NCBI RefSeq assembly: GCF_020991005.1 | Contig: NZ_JAJLLW010000005.1 | Location: forward strand, 306,692-370,691 | Direction of reading: 5' to 3' | Length of the DNA stretch: 64,000 nucleotides | Origin: Halomonas sp. CUBES01 | GTDB taxonomy: Bacteria > Pseudomonadota > Gammaproteobacteria > Pseudomonadales > Halomonadaceae | Part shown: in pieces, positions 1 to 7,549 of the stretch | Numbering within the stretch: position 1 is the first letter of the stretch | Layout: each line of letters begins with the position of its first letter | Position numbers and translations under genes: made by a program | The notes under the pieces: model-generated | The model's database searches: none | Told to the model about the DNA's origin: nothing | Seen by the model: only the letters and a program-made list of their open reading frames with translations

Positions 1-237
1 CGCCGCCAGGCTGCCCACCCAGAAGCTAAGCGTCAGCCCGGCCAGCGTTCTTGCCGCCATATCGCGCCCCAGCGCATCGGTGCCGAACCAGAAGTCCGTG
101 CTGGGCGGTGTCAGGCGGGCGTCGAAATGCATCTGTCGCGGGGCATCGCCCAGCCCAGCGGCGACGATCATCACGCCCGCCAGCAGCAGCGCCGCCAGGG
201 CGGTGCCGAGCACTGCGCTCAGGCGCGGCTGACTCAC
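1..237 (-). CDS. nikC: Nickel ABC transporter permease NikC (partial, N-terminus only)
   Basis: This is the N-terminal part of an inner-membrane permease of a nickel/dipeptide-type ABC importer; the rest lies beyond the left edge. The reading frame gives one hydrophobic segment (about residues 8-28), then the NikC/DppC hallmark LTPPSTDFWFGTDALGRD followed by the start of the next membrane segment. I place the start at a GTG whose last bases overlap the nikB stop (GTGA), so nikB and nikC are translationally coupled. nikD and nikE, the ATPase genes, would be expected next outside the window. The family is clear; the metal specificity comes from the adjacent nikR and its operator. Confidence 0.88.
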   Translation of the reverse strand, partial: MSQPRLSAVLGTALAALLLAGVMIVAAGLGDAPRQMHFDARLTPPSTDFWFGTDALGRDMAARTLAGLTLSFWVGSLAA

Positions 238-1211
238 CCCTGCCTCCGCAGCCGTGGGTCGATCAGCCGGTAGAGGCCGTCGGCGGTAGCGTTGCCCAGG
301 CTCACCAGCAGCGCAGTGAACAGGGCGATGGCCATCAACAGCGGGACGTCGCTGCGCAGGGCGGCTTCCACCGTGGCGCGGCCCAGCCCCGGGTAGGCAA
401 ACACCTGCTCGATCAACATCACGCCGCCGAACAGCTCGCCAAGCGACGCGCAGGCCAGCGTGATGGCGGGCAGGCAAGCGTGGCGCGCGCCGTGCCGCCA
501 GGCGACCTCCCAGCGGCTGGCGCCCTGGGCAAACGCCTGGGTGGCCACCGGCGAGGCCATCAGCTCGCGCATGCGGGCGCGGGTGTGCAGAGTAATCGGG
601 GCGGTACTCAGCAGCGTGAGCGTGGCCACCGGCAGCGCCAGGTGGTGCAGGCGGGTCACCAGGCTCACCTCGTCTCTCAGGCTGCCGCTGGGCCCGGCGC
701 AGCATACCGGCGTCCAGCCCAGGGTCACCGAAAACAGCAGCAGGCCGAGCATGGCCAGCCAGAACGCCGGGGTGGCAGCGGTGATGTAGGCGTAGCCGCT
801 GATGACGCGATCCAGAGAGCTTTGTTCCCGCACGCCCGCCAGCACGCCCAGCGCAAAGCCGAGCAGGGCGGAGAGCAGCCAGGCAAGCCCCAGCAACGCC
901 AGCGAGCCCTGAAAACGCTGGGTAATGACCTCGCTAACCGGCTGGTTGTAGACGTGGCTCCAGCCCAGTTCGCCGCTCGCCAGCTGGCCCAGCCAGTGGC
1001 CGAACTGCATGAGCGGTGGCTGATCAAACCCCCAGCGTGCGGCGATCAGCTCGCGCTGCTCGGCGCTGGCCTGGGCGATTTGCGGGCCCAGATAGGCGTC
1101 GATGGGGTCGATGGGCGAGGCAAGCATCAGGCCGAACGTCAGCCCCGCCACGCATAGCAGTACCAGGGCCATGCGCAGCAGGCGAACGCTCAGCAGGCGG
1201 ATTACGGGCAT
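234..1211 (-). CDS. nikB: Nickel ABC transporter permease NikB
   Basis: NikB is one of the two inner-membrane permeases of the NikABCDE importer, moving periplasmic nickel (often chelated) inward. The 325-residue product begins MPVIRLLSVRLL, has an N-terminal membrane segment (about residues 10-30) and further segments typical of DppB/NikB. It carries the binding-protein-dependent permease loop near the C-terminus (MLIEQVFAYPGLGRATVEA). I chose the ATG at 1211, not the longer in-frame extension: the 57 extra residues are Arg/Pro-rich and antisense-like, and the short start overlaps the end of nikA by 10 bp as in other nik operons. Confidence 0.92.
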   Translation of the reverse strand: MPVIRLLSVRLLRMALVLLCVAGLTFGLMLASPIDPIDAYLGPQIAQASAEQRELIAARWGFDQPPLMQFGHWLGQLASGELGWSHVYNQPVSEVITQRFQGSLALLGLAWLLSALLGFALGVLAGVREQSSLDRVISGYAYITAATPAFWLAMLGLLLFSVTLGWTPVCCAGPSGSLRDEVSLVTRLHHLALPVATLTLLSTAPITLHTRARMRELMASPVATQAFAQGASRWEVAWRHGARHACLPAITLACASLGELFGGVMLIEQVFAYPGLGRATVEAALRSDVPLLMAIALFTALLVSLGNATADGLYRLIDPRLRRQG

Positions 1212-2815
1212 GTCCAGCGCCAGTCGAGCAGGTTGGCGGTAATTGGCCAGCCGTGGCCGTGGGGCGCCACGCCCAGTTCGCCAACGTCCAGGCAGGCATC
1301 GGCGGCGTAGACGTGGTCGAGGTTGACCAGCCACGCCCAGGCGGCATCGCCGTGCACGCCGTAGCCGGTGTCGCCATCCCACTGGGCGTCGCGCCAGTGG
1401 CGGTTGGCTTGCTCGACGCTCGCGGCGGCCTGGGCGGCGTCCAGGTGATCATCCACGGTGGCGTTGGCGTAAAAGCCGCTGTTGAAGTAGCCGTCTCCCG
1501 CGTGGCGGCTGTGAAACAGCGTGTAGATTTCCTGGGGGCTGCGGCTGCCCCAGCCGAACAGCACCGCGTCCTGGTGCATCGCTTCGCGGCGTAGCTCGTT
1601 CCATGGGCGGCGGGTGGGCTGCATATCGATGCCCAGTGGGCGGACCATCTCGGCGCTGGCTTCGGCAAGCCACTGGCGGGTGATGTCGCCGCTTGGGTAG
1701 CTGAGCCTGAAGCGGGCGGGCTGACCGTGTTTTTTGCGCAGGCCGTCGTCGTCGCGCTGCCAGCCGGCATCGTCGAGCATCGCTGCGGCGCGCTCGAGGT
1801 CGGGGGCATCGAGGATTTCGTCGGGACGGCTCCAGGGCATGTCATCGGCGGGGCTAAAGGCGGCGCGGCCGTGGCCGTTGAGCGCGACCTCGACCAGGGT
1901 GTTGCGATCCAGGGCCAGGTTGATGGCGTGGCGAATCGCCGGGTCGGCGGTAACGTCGTTGCCGATGGGCGCGCCATTCTTGGCTTGCTCGCCCCGGTCA
2001 GGCACGGTGGGAAACAGGATTCCCCGGTTATCGACGCTCTGCATGACAAGGCGCTGCATGCTATCCGGGTAGGCGTCGTCAAGGGCAGGCGGTACGCTGG
2101 CGAGATCCACCTGGCCTGCCTGGGCGGCGCGCAGGGTGGTGTCTTCCCCGGTGAACAGGAATACCAGGCGCTCGAACGGCGGCGTGGGGCCGTAGAAGTA
2201 CGGGTTGCGTTCGACGATCAGCTGTTCGCCTTCCTGCCATTCGACCAGCCGGTAGGGGCCGCTGCCCAGGGGCTTACGGCCGTAATCCTCGTCGTAGCCG
2301 TTTTCACGGCGGGCGGCGGGCACGATGCCCAGGCTATACAGCTGGTCGATAAAGGTAATGCGTGGGGCGTGAAGGGTTATGCTGACGCGATGATCGTTTA
2401 TCGCCTCGGCGCGTTTGAGAGCGCTCAAGTCGGCGCGGCCGCCGGCCTCGGCGGCGGCGTTGAAGGTGTAGGCGACGTCTTCAGCGGTCAGCGGCGTGCC
2501 GTCGGCAAAGCGGGCGTCGTCGCGCAGCGTCAGCTGCCAGGTGCGCCGGTCATCGGAGAGCGACCAGTCGGTGGCGAGCGCCGGGCGGGGCGAGAAGTCT
2601 TCGCTCTGAGTCAGCAGCGTCGACTGAAACAGCGGGTGGCCGTATTGGCCCCAGCCCAGCAGCGGGTCGAAGCCCTGCTCGGGTTCGCCGCCGATCGCCA
2701 GCGTCAGCGTTTCCTTGGCGGACGCCGGGCTCGTCGACAGCAGGCAAGCGACGCACAGGCTCGCTAGGGTGCAGACGGCTCGCCGCCTTGGCTTGATTGG
2801 CATCGTGGTGGGCAT
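1202..2815 (-). CDS. nikA: Nickel ABC transporter substrate-binding protein NikA
   Basis: NikA is the periplasmic solute-binding protein that delivers Ni(II) or a Ni-chelate to NikBC. It belongs to the SBP_bac_5 family (oligopeptide/nickel binding). The N-terminus has a Sec signal: basic PIKPRRR, a hydrophobic core, then an ASA-KE cleavage site. The mature protein starts KETLTLAIGGEPEQGFDPL, typical of NikA. Length (537 aa) is normal. The start is uncertain: GTG 2824, ATG 2815 and ATG 2803 are all in frame and none has a strong ribosome-binding site; I use ATG 2815. It is the first gene of nikABC and lies directly downstream of the NikR operator. CntA/metallophore-binding relatives are the main alternative. 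Confidence 0.9.
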   Translation of the reverse strand: MPTTMPIKPRRRAVCTLASLCVACLLSTSPASAKETLTLAIGGEPEQGFDPLLGWGQYGHPLFQSTLLTQSEDFSPRPALATDWSLSDDRRTWQLTLRDDARFADGTPLTAEDVAYTFNAAAEAGGRADLSALKRAEAINDHRVSITLHAPRITFIDQLYSLGIVPAARRENGYDEDYGRKPLGSGPYRLVEWQEGEQLIVERNPYFYGPTPPFERLVFLFTGEDTTLRAAQAGQVDLASVPPALDDAYPDSMQRLVMQSVDNRGILFPTVPDRGEQAKNGAPIGNDVTADPAIRHAINLALDRNTLVEVALNGHGRAAFSPADDMPWSRPDEILDAPDLERAAAMLDDAGWQRDDDGLRKKHGQPARFRLSYPSGDITRQWLAEASAEMVRPLGIDMQPTRRPWNELRREAMHQDAVLFGWGSRSPQEIYTLFHSRHAGDGYFNSGFYANATVDDHLDAAQAAASVEQANRHWRDAQWDGDTGYGVHGDAAWAWLVNLDHVYAADACLDVGELGVAPHGHGWPITANLLDWRWTCP

Positions 2816-2835
2816 GGAAGACACGCGCTCGACGA

Positions 2836-2863
2836 GTATGATGTTTTGTTAATATCATCATAC
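2836..2863. promoter_or_regulatory. NikR operator, perfect GTATGA-N16-TCATAC
   Basis: The dyad GTATGA (2836-2841) and TCATAC (2858-2863) is separated by exactly 16 bp. This matches the E. coli NikR operator consensus in both half-sites and spacing. It lies 21-48 bp upstream of the nikA ATG and overlaps the predicted nikA -10 element and spacer, so nickel-loaded NikR bound here should block nikABC transcription. It also sits in the divergent nikA-nikR region, so autoregulation is possible. Confidence 0.95.
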
Positions 2864-2880
2864 TGGCGGGCAGGGGTCAA
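2851..2880 (-). promoter_or_regulatory. Predicted sigma70 promoter of nikABC
   Basis: On the minus strand, TTGACC (2880-2875) is followed by 18 bp and GATATT (2856-2851), a plausible -35/-10 pair. The -10 hexamer falls inside the NikR dyad, the expected repressor geometry. This is read from sequence only. Confidence 0.5.
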
Positions 2881-2930
2881 TTTGGGAAGGCAATGTCGGC
2901 AAGGGCATGTCAACGGAGAGGGGGAAAACG

Positions 2931-3332
2931 ATGCAGCGAGTAACGGTAACGCTTGACGAGGAGTTGCTGGGGGAGGTAGACGCGCTGATACAGGAACGCG
3001 GCTACCAGAACCGTTCCGAGGCAATCCGCGATTTAACCCGCAGCGGGCTCCAGCAGGTGCGCGAGGAAGCTGCGCCTCAGGCGCCGTGCATGGGCGCGCT
3101 GGTGTACGTCTACGACCATGCGGCGAGGGAGCTCTCCAAGCGCCTGACGCGCCATTCCCACGCCAATCATGACCTCACGCTGTCGACCCTGCACGTGCAC
3201 CTCAACGCGGAAAGCTGTATGGAAGTCGCGCTGCTCAAGGGCCAAAGCGACCAGCTAAAGCAGTTTGCCGCTGAAGTCACCTCGTCGCGCAGCGTCCGCC
3301 ACGGCCGCCTGGTGCTGATACCGGAGGAGTGA
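2931..3332 (+). CDS. nikR: Nickel-responsive transcriptional regulator NikR
   Basis: NikR represses nik transport genes when nickel is sufficient. The product is an N-terminal ribbon-helix-helix (MQRVTVTLDEELL, NRSEAIRDL) followed by an ACT-like nickel-binding tetramerisation domain. The high-affinity nickel ligands of E. coli NikR align with H77, H88, H90 (LHVH) and C96 here. With the ATG at 2931 the protein is 133 aa, the same length as E. coli NikR, and GGAGAGGGGG precedes it; the in-frame ATG at 2907 would add eight residues and is less likely. It diverges from nikA and ends in a strong terminator shared with the convergent slyD-like gene. Confidence 0.95.
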   Translation: MQRVTVTLDEELLGEVDALIQERGYQNRSEAIRDLTRSGLQQVREEAAPQAPCMGALVYVYDHAARELSKRLTRHSHANHDLTLSTLHVHLNAESCMEVALLKGQSDQLKQFAAEVTSSRSVRHGRLVLIPEE

Positions 3333-3336
3333 ACAT

Positions 3337-3365
3337 AAAAAAGGCGACCGCTTGGGTCGCCTTTT
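3337..3365. terminator. Bidirectional intrinsic terminator between nikR and slyD-like gene
   Basis: AAAAAGGCGACC pairs with GGTCGCCTTTT around a short CTTG-type loop. The stem is flanked by A-rich DNA on the left and a T-run on the right, so it can terminate both nikR (plus) and, less strongly, the gene converging from the right. Confidence 0.8.
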
Positions 3366-3406
3366 CGCATGACACGTATGGGCTGAAAACAGCCGTGGGG
3401 CTGAGC

Positions 3407-3889
3407 TTAGTGCTCTTCGCCGCCTTCACCGTGTACATGGCCGTGTTCAACTTCTTCTTCGCTGGCTTCGCGTACTTCGGCGATTTCAACGTCAAAGTTG
3501 AGGTGCTGGCCGGCTAACGGGTGGTTGCCGTCAACGACGACGGTGTCGCCTTCAACTTTCTTCACGGTGACCATCAGCGGGCCGCCTTGAGTCTGTGCCT
3601 GGAACTGCATGCCCGGCTCGACGCTTTCAACGCCTTGGAACGCATCGCGCGGCACTTCTTGCATCAGCTGTTCCTGAACTTCGCCGTAACCTTCTTCAGG
3701 CGCTACTTTGACGTTCAGCTTTTCACCAGTGGCGCGACCTTCAAGCTCTTTTTCCAGGCCGGGAATGATGTTGCCCGAGCCGTGGAGGTAAGTGAGCGGT
3801 TCGCGGCCTTCGGAACTGTCTAGCACTTCACCTTCATCATTGGTTAAGGTGTAGTGGAACGCGACAACCGAGTTTTGCGCAATTTGCAT
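3407..3889 (-). CDS. slyD: SlyD-like FKBP-type peptidyl-prolyl cis-trans isomerase
   Basis: This is a cytoplasmic prolyl isomerase/chaperone of the SlyD branch: an FKBP domain interrupted by an insert-in-flap domain (FKBP parts DSSEGREPLTYLHGSG and PEEGYGE; flap about residues 70-125). The 160-residue protein ends in a short acidic/His tail with HGHVHGEGGEEH, a reduced form of the metal-binding SlyD tail. I chose the ATG at 3889, which has AAAGG eight bases upstream, over the ATG at 3913. In E. coli SlyD helps nickel insertion into hydrogenase, so its place beside nik genes is suggestive. FkpB/SlpA is the alternative, but the His-rich end favours SlyD. Confidence 0.85.
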   Translation of the reverse strand: MQIAQNSVVAFHYTLTNDEGEVLDSSEGREPLTYLHGSGNIIPGLEKELEGRATGEKLNVKVAPEEGYGEVQEQLMQEVPRDAFQGVESVEPGMQFQAQTQGGPLMVTVKKVEGDTVVVDGNHPLAGQHLNFDVEIAEVREASEEEVEHGHVHGEGGEEH

Positions 3890-4061
3890 TAAATGACCTT
3901 TCGGTGAGTGCATGTCCCAACATGGTAACGCGTGAGCGCTGGCTTGTCAGGGGGTAGCGACGGTTTTTCCGCCTTCCACCTTTAGACGGTATTGCGCCCT
4001 GGGTGGCGCAGAGCTACCCTAGCGCGATACTTTTCTCGACGCACCTTCTACGGAGCATGAC

Positions 4062-4340
4062 ATGACCCTAATAGTGATTTGGCTGATCGCCCTGGTGCTG
4101 ATTGGTTACCTTGTGAATTCCCGCTGGGACACCGTGAGTGCCGGGCTGGATAAAATGCTGCCAGACGTGATGAAAACCCACGGTGATAACCGCTGGCTGT
4201 GGGTCTCGGCGCTGGCTGTGCTTGGCGCGACGACGCTGATCCGCCCGGTGGATATCCTGCTGGTGGGTATCCTGATCGGGATTATCGGCCTGGTGGTTTA
4301 CAAGCTGATCAACTGGGCATCCAGCAAAGCCCTCCACTGA
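4062..4340 (+). CDS. Small two-helix membrane protein, function unknown
   Basis: A 92-residue hydrophobic protein that I do not recognise. Membrane segments are predicted at about residues 3-20 and 45-82 (the latter possibly two short helices: WLWVSALAVLGATTLIRPV and ILLVGILIGIIGLVVY). A short soluble stretch with Lys/Asp lies between them. CGGAG lies nine bases before the ATG, and a strong terminator follows the stop, so it looks like a real monocistronic gene. It has no nickel- or sulfur-binding motif that would tie it to the neighbours. Confidence 0.75.
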   Translation: MTLIVIWLIALVLIGYLVNSRWDTVSAGLDKMLPDVMKTHGDNRWLWVSALAVLGATTLIRPVDILLVGILIGIIGLVVYKLINWASSKALH

Positions 4341-4370
4341 TCCACGCCGTGAACCGGTGACTGGAAACAC

Positions 4371-4404
4371 AAGCGCCCCGCCAGCATCGCTGGCGGGGCG
4401 CTTT
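4371..4404 (+). terminator. Intrinsic terminator after the small membrane protein gene
   Basis: A 15-bp perfect GC-rich stem (GCGCCCCGCCAGC against its complement) with loop ATC and a short T-run. It lies between the small membrane protein gene and the convergent lipoprotein gene and can act in both directions. Confidence 0.85.
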
Positions 4405-4424
4405 GCTTTGGCTGCGCTTGGCGT

Positions 4425-4892
4425 TTAGTAGGGCGCGACGCTGACGTTGGCACCGCTGCCAATCAGGCGGACGCGCTGACCGGGCTGAAACTGGCGGTCG
4501 GCGCGCTGGACGACGACCACGTCGCTGCCGTTATCGAGGGCGATTTCCAGCTCGAGCGCGTCAATGCGGTTAGTACGCTCTTCAGCGGCGGTACCGGCGA
4601 CCGCTCCCCCCAGGGCGCCGACGACCGTGGCGAGCTGGCGGCCGGAGCCACCGCCTACCTGGTTACCCAGCAGACCACCGATGACGGCACCGCCGCCGCT
4701 ACCCAGCAGGCCTCCCGCGCGGCTGTCCGCCTGGATTTGCACCGGGCGTACGGCGGCAATGGTGCCCAGCCTTACGCTCTGGCTGGTCTTGGCCTGATTG
4801 CCGCTGTAAACATCGCCGGAATAGCCCGCTGTATTGGCGCAGCCGGCAAGCGTCAGCACGCTGAGTGCGGCAATGGGAAGAAAACGTTTCAT
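4425..4892 (-). CDS. Glycine-zipper outer membrane lipoprotein, SlyB/Pcp family
   Basis: A 155-residue lipoprotein: signal peptide MKRFLPIAALSVL with lipobox LAGC (Cys at about position 18), so it should be lipidated and carried to the outer membrane. The middle (about residues 58-103) is a glycine-zipper 2TM domain (GGLLGSGGGAVIGGLLGNQ and VGALGGAVAG), as in SlyB. The C-terminal part holds a small beta-rich domain ending in a VRLIGSG-type strand. The ATG at 4892 follows GGAGGTGTCC, better than the ATG at 4913. SlyB-family proteins stabilise the outer membrane and are often stress-induced. Its own role here is inferred from family only. Confidence 0.85.
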   Translation of the reverse strand: MKRFLPIAALSVLTLAGCANTAGYSGDVYSGNQAKTSQSVRLGTIAAVRPVQIQADSRAGGLLGSGGGAVIGGLLGNQVGGGSGRQLATVVGALGGAVAGTAAEERTNRIDALELEIALDNGSDVVVVQRADRQFQPGQRVRLIGSGANVSVAPY

Positions 4893-5093
4893 GGACACCT
4901 CCGAGGGGTTCACAGAATCACGCCGGCACGACGCAATGATGTGGCTAGATTATAAAACAGTGTTCGGTAACAACATACCCGATAACGCAGACGTTGAACA
5001 GCGGTCTGTTGTAACGCCCGATTATTCCTCCAAGTGTAGCCGCTGATTAAGCATGAAGTGTGCAAGACCCGATGAAAAAACGCGCAGCGAAGT
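4893..5093. other. Intergenic region upstream of the SlyB-like gene
   Basis: About 200 bp of AT-richer DNA with no credible gene. On the minus strand a TATAAT hexamer (4954-4949) lies about 60 bp upstream of the lipoprotein ATG, but only a weak -35 accompanies it. I see nothing else. Confidence 0.4.
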
Positions 5094-5129
5094 ATAAAAA
5101 ACGCCCGGAAGATAGCGGCTTCCGGGCGT
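5094..5129 (-). terminator. Intrinsic terminator of aceA
   Basis: Read on the minus strand, ACGCCCGGAAG and CTTCCGGGCGT form an 11-bp perfect stem around a 7-nt loop, directly followed by a T-run (the A-run at 5096-5100 on plus). It sits 43 bp past the aceA stop. Confidence 0.9.
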
Positions 5130-5171
5130 AAGGCGGCTGGCCTGGGCCAGCCGTGGGTCAGATAGCCGGCG

Positions 5172-6770
5172 TTAGCCGAACTGGTTCATGGTGTTGTCCT
5201 TGCCGCCGGCCTTCAGCGCCGCATCACCGTGGAAGAACTCCTTGTGGTCGTCGCCGATGTTGGAGCCGGCCATGTCCTGGTGACGCACCGTGGCGATGCC
5301 CTGACGGATTTCTTCGCGCTGGACTTTCTTGACGTAGGCGAGCATGCCTTCGTCGCCGAAGTAGTCCTTCGCCAGGTTATCGGTGGACAGCGCCGCCGTG
5401 TGGTAGGTGGGCAGGGTGATCAGATGGTGGAAGATCCCCGCTTCCCGTGCGCCGTCACGCTGGAAGTTGCGCGTCCATTCGTCGGCCAGCTGGCCAAGCT
5501 CGGTGTTGTCGTACTCGACGCCCATCAGCTTGTCGCGGTCGTAGGCCGAGACGTCCTTGCCTTCTTTTTCCCAGGCATCGAACACTTGCTGGCGGAAGTT
5601 GAGCGTCCAGTTGAACGACGGTGAGTTGTTGTAAACCAGCTTGGCATCCGGGCAGACTTCGCGGATACGGTTGACCATGGCGGCGATCTGGCCGACGTGG
5701 GGTTTTTCGGTCTCGATCCACAAAAGGTCAGCGCCGTTTTGCAGGCTGGTGATGCAGTCGAGCACGACGCGGTCTTCGCCGGTGCCGGGCTTGAACTGGT
5801 AGAGGCCGGAGGCCAGGCGCTTGGGCTTGACCAGCTTGCCGTTTTGCTTGATGACCACGTCGCCGTTGTTGATGTCGTCGGCCGACGTGATCTCGTCGCC
5901 GTCGAGGAAGCTGTTGTACTGGTCGCCCAGGTCGCCCGGCTCGTTGGTCACGGCGATCTTCTGGGTCAGGCCGGCGCCCAGCGAGTCGGTGCGCGCCACG
6001 ATGACGCCGTCTTCAACGCCCAGCTCGAGGAAGGCGTAGCGGACGGCGTTGATCTTGGCGATGAAGTCTTCGTGGGGCACGGTCACCTTGCCGTCCTGGT
6101 GGCCGCACTGCTTCTCATCGGATACCTGGTTTTCCAGCTGGATGCAGCAGGCACCGGCTTCGATGAACTTCTTGGCCAGCAGGTAGGTGGCCTCGGCGTT
6201 ACCAAAGCCGGCGTCGATGTCGGCAATGATCGGCACGATGTGGGTTTCGTGGTTGTCGATCTTGCTGATCAGTTCCTGCTCGTTGCTACGGTCGCCGGCT
6301 TCCCGGGCGTCGTCCAGCGCGCGGAAGAGGTGGTTGAGCTCCCACGAATCGGCCTGCTTGAGGAAGGTGTAGAGCTCTTCGATCAGGTTGGCGACTGAGG
6401 TTTTCTCGTGCATGGACTGGTCGGGCAGCGGGCCGAACTCGGAGCGCAGCGCGGCAACCATCCAACCGGAGAGGTAGAGGTAGCTACGCTTGGTGGTGCC
6501 GAAGTGCTTCTTGATGGAAATCATCTTCTGCTGGCCGATGAAGCCGTGCCAGCAGCCCAGCGACTGGGTGTAGTGGGCGGTGTCGGCGTCGTAGGCGGCC
6601 ATGTCGTCGCGCATGATCTTGGCGGTGTAGCGGGCGATATCCAGGCCGGTATGGAAACGGTTCTGGGCACGCATACGCGCGGCGTATTCAGGCTTGATGT
6701 TGTCCCATTTGCCGCCTTGCGCTTCGCGTAGTTGGGCCAGTGCCTTGATCTCTTCGAGCAGTCCAGTCAT
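5172..6770 (-). CDS. aceA: Isocitrate lyase AceA (long, family-3 type)
   Basis: AceA cleaves isocitrate to glyoxylate and succinate, the first step of the glyoxylate shunt needed for growth on acetate or fatty acids. The 532-residue protein is the long type found in Pseudomonas. It carries the PEP-mutase/ICL barrel with metal site IADIDAGFGN (about 182-191) and the catalytic cysteine loop DEKQCGHQDGK (C222); the classic signature reads KKCGH, so Q replaces the second K. The ATG is preceded by GGAGGG. It is monocistronic with its own terminator. The competing enzyme icd lies 7 kb downstream, a linkage also known from Pseudomonas. Confidence 0.97.
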   Translation of the reverse strand: MTGLLEEIKALAQLREAQGGKWDNIKPEYAARMRAQNRFHTGLDIARYTAKIMRDDMAAYDADTAHYTQSLGCWHGFIGQQKMISIKKHFGTTKRSYLYLSGWMVAALRSEFGPLPDQSMHEKTSVANLIEELYTFLKQADSWELNHLFRALDDAREAGDRSNEQELISKIDNHETHIVPIIADIDAGFGNAEATYLLAKKFIEAGACCIQLENQVSDEKQCGHQDGKVTVPHEDFIAKINAVRYAFLELGVEDGVIVARTDSLGAGLTQKIAVTNEPGDLGDQYNSFLDGDEITSADDINNGDVVIKQNGKLVKPKRLASGLYQFKPGTGEDRVVLDCITSLQNGADLLWIETEKPHVGQIAAMVNRIREVCPDAKLVYNNSPSFNWTLNFRQQVFDAWEKEGKDVSAYDRDKLMGVEYDNTELGQLADEWTRNFQRDGAREAGIFHHLITLPTYHTAALSTDNLAKDYFGDEGMLAYVKKVQREEIRQGIATVRHQDMAGSNIGDDHKEFFHGDAALKAGGKDNTMNQFG

Positions 6771-7060
6771 GAGCTAATCCCTCCGGGGTTGTGATAGCGA
6801 TGCGCATGTAAGCAGATTCTTATGCTGCACCTGCGAAGTCGCTTTCAGCATCGTTCAATTTGCTTGGCGTGTCTTTAAGAAATAAGTCTCTTAATAGAAC
6901 GTCGTAAGCGCGGTGTTTCGGGCAGTCCTTGCGGCACTGCAGTAAAAACACTATCCCCGAAGGCGAGGGCGGCAACAATTGACACTTGGGGGCAGGCAGC
7001 GTTGTAGCTCGACTACAGCCGGGCGACAACGCGGCAGGTTTGTGTAGTGGAATTTCGTGA
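6771..7060. other. Intergenic region upstream of aceA
   Basis: About 290 bp without a convincing gene; an in-frame stretch at 6820-7029 has no family resemblance or ribosome-binding site. The region should hold the aceA promoter. A small dyad TGTAG-N5-CTACA lies at 7003-7017, and a plus-strand TTGACA (6979-6984) has no good -10 partner. I see no further structure. Confidence 0.4.
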
Positions 7061-7549
7061 TCAGCGGGAAGCGGGGTCGTCGAAGCTCAGGGTCATGTCG
7101 CGGTGGGGGATGCCCGCATCCATGAATTCGTCGCCGTGGGCGATGAAGCCGAGGCGTTCATAAAACGCCAGGGCGTGAAGCTGCGCGCTGAGCGCTACCT
7201 GGCGGTGGCCGAGGCGTTGGGCAGCGGCGACCGCGGCGTCCATCAGTCGGCCGCCGATACCGGCGCCGCGGGCCTCGGCAAGCACCGCCACGCGGCCAAT
7301 ATGGCCATCGGGAAGTAGCCGCGCGGTGCCCACCGGCTGACCGTTCAGGTAAGCCAGGAAGTGACGGCAGGCGGGATCCTGGCCGTCCCATTCTTCGTCT
7401 TGGGGCACCCGTTGCTCGTCGATAAACACCACGCGGCGGATGCCGCTTGCGATGTCGCCCAGCAAGGCCCAGTCGCCTTCCTGGATCACGACCGAGGCTG
7501 GGTCGACCGGCAGGGCGTCGCGGGGTATGTTATTCCTCGTCGTCGCCAT
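7061..7549 (-). CDS. GNAT family N-acetyltransferase, ElaA-like
   Basis: A 162-residue GNAT acyltransferase. The acetyl-CoA-binding motif A is visible as HIGRVAVLAEARGAGIGGRLMDAA (R/Q-x-x-G-x-G/A in ARGAGIGG). Before it stands the VGTARLL strand, and after it motif B, ALAFYERLGFIAHGDEFMDAGIPHRDM. The FIDEQRVPQDEEWDGQDP block and the closing GIPHRDM are typical of the ElaA/YjcF branch. The substrate is unknown. Its start overlaps the 3' end of roxA by 20 bp, so it is translationally coupled to that gene. A GNAT gene also lies near purB in Pseudomonas (from memory). Confidence 0.85.
   Translation of the reverse strand: MATTRNNIPRDALPVDPASVVIQEGDWALLGDIASGIRRVVFIDEQRVPQDEEWDGQDPACRHFLAYLNGQPVGTARLLPDGHIGRVAVLAEARGAGIGGRLMDAAVAAAQRLGHRQVALSAQLHALAFYERLGFIAHGDEFMDAGIPHRDMTLSFDDPASR

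Noticed and set aside
51..1157. Long plus-strand open frame opposite nikB (368 residues)
   Set aside because: Arg/Gln/Ala-rich with no family likeness; it is the antisense shadow of nikB in GC-rich DNA.
4949..4954. Minus-strand TATAAT upstream of the SlyB-like gene
   Set aside because: A -10 match without an acceptable -35 at 16-18 bp; not enough to annotate a promoter.
5229..6731. Series of plus-strand frames opposite aceA
   Set aside because: Val/Gly/Leu/Asp-rich antisense products without ribosome-binding sites.
6979..7006. TTGACA in plus orientation between aceA and the GNAT gene
   Set aside because: The hexamer at the right spacing (TTGTAG) is a poor -10, and the promoter would point into the 3' end of a minus-strand gene.
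6820..7029. 69-residue minus-strand frame upstream of aceA
   Set aside because: No ribosome-binding site or similarity; likely part of the aceA leader.
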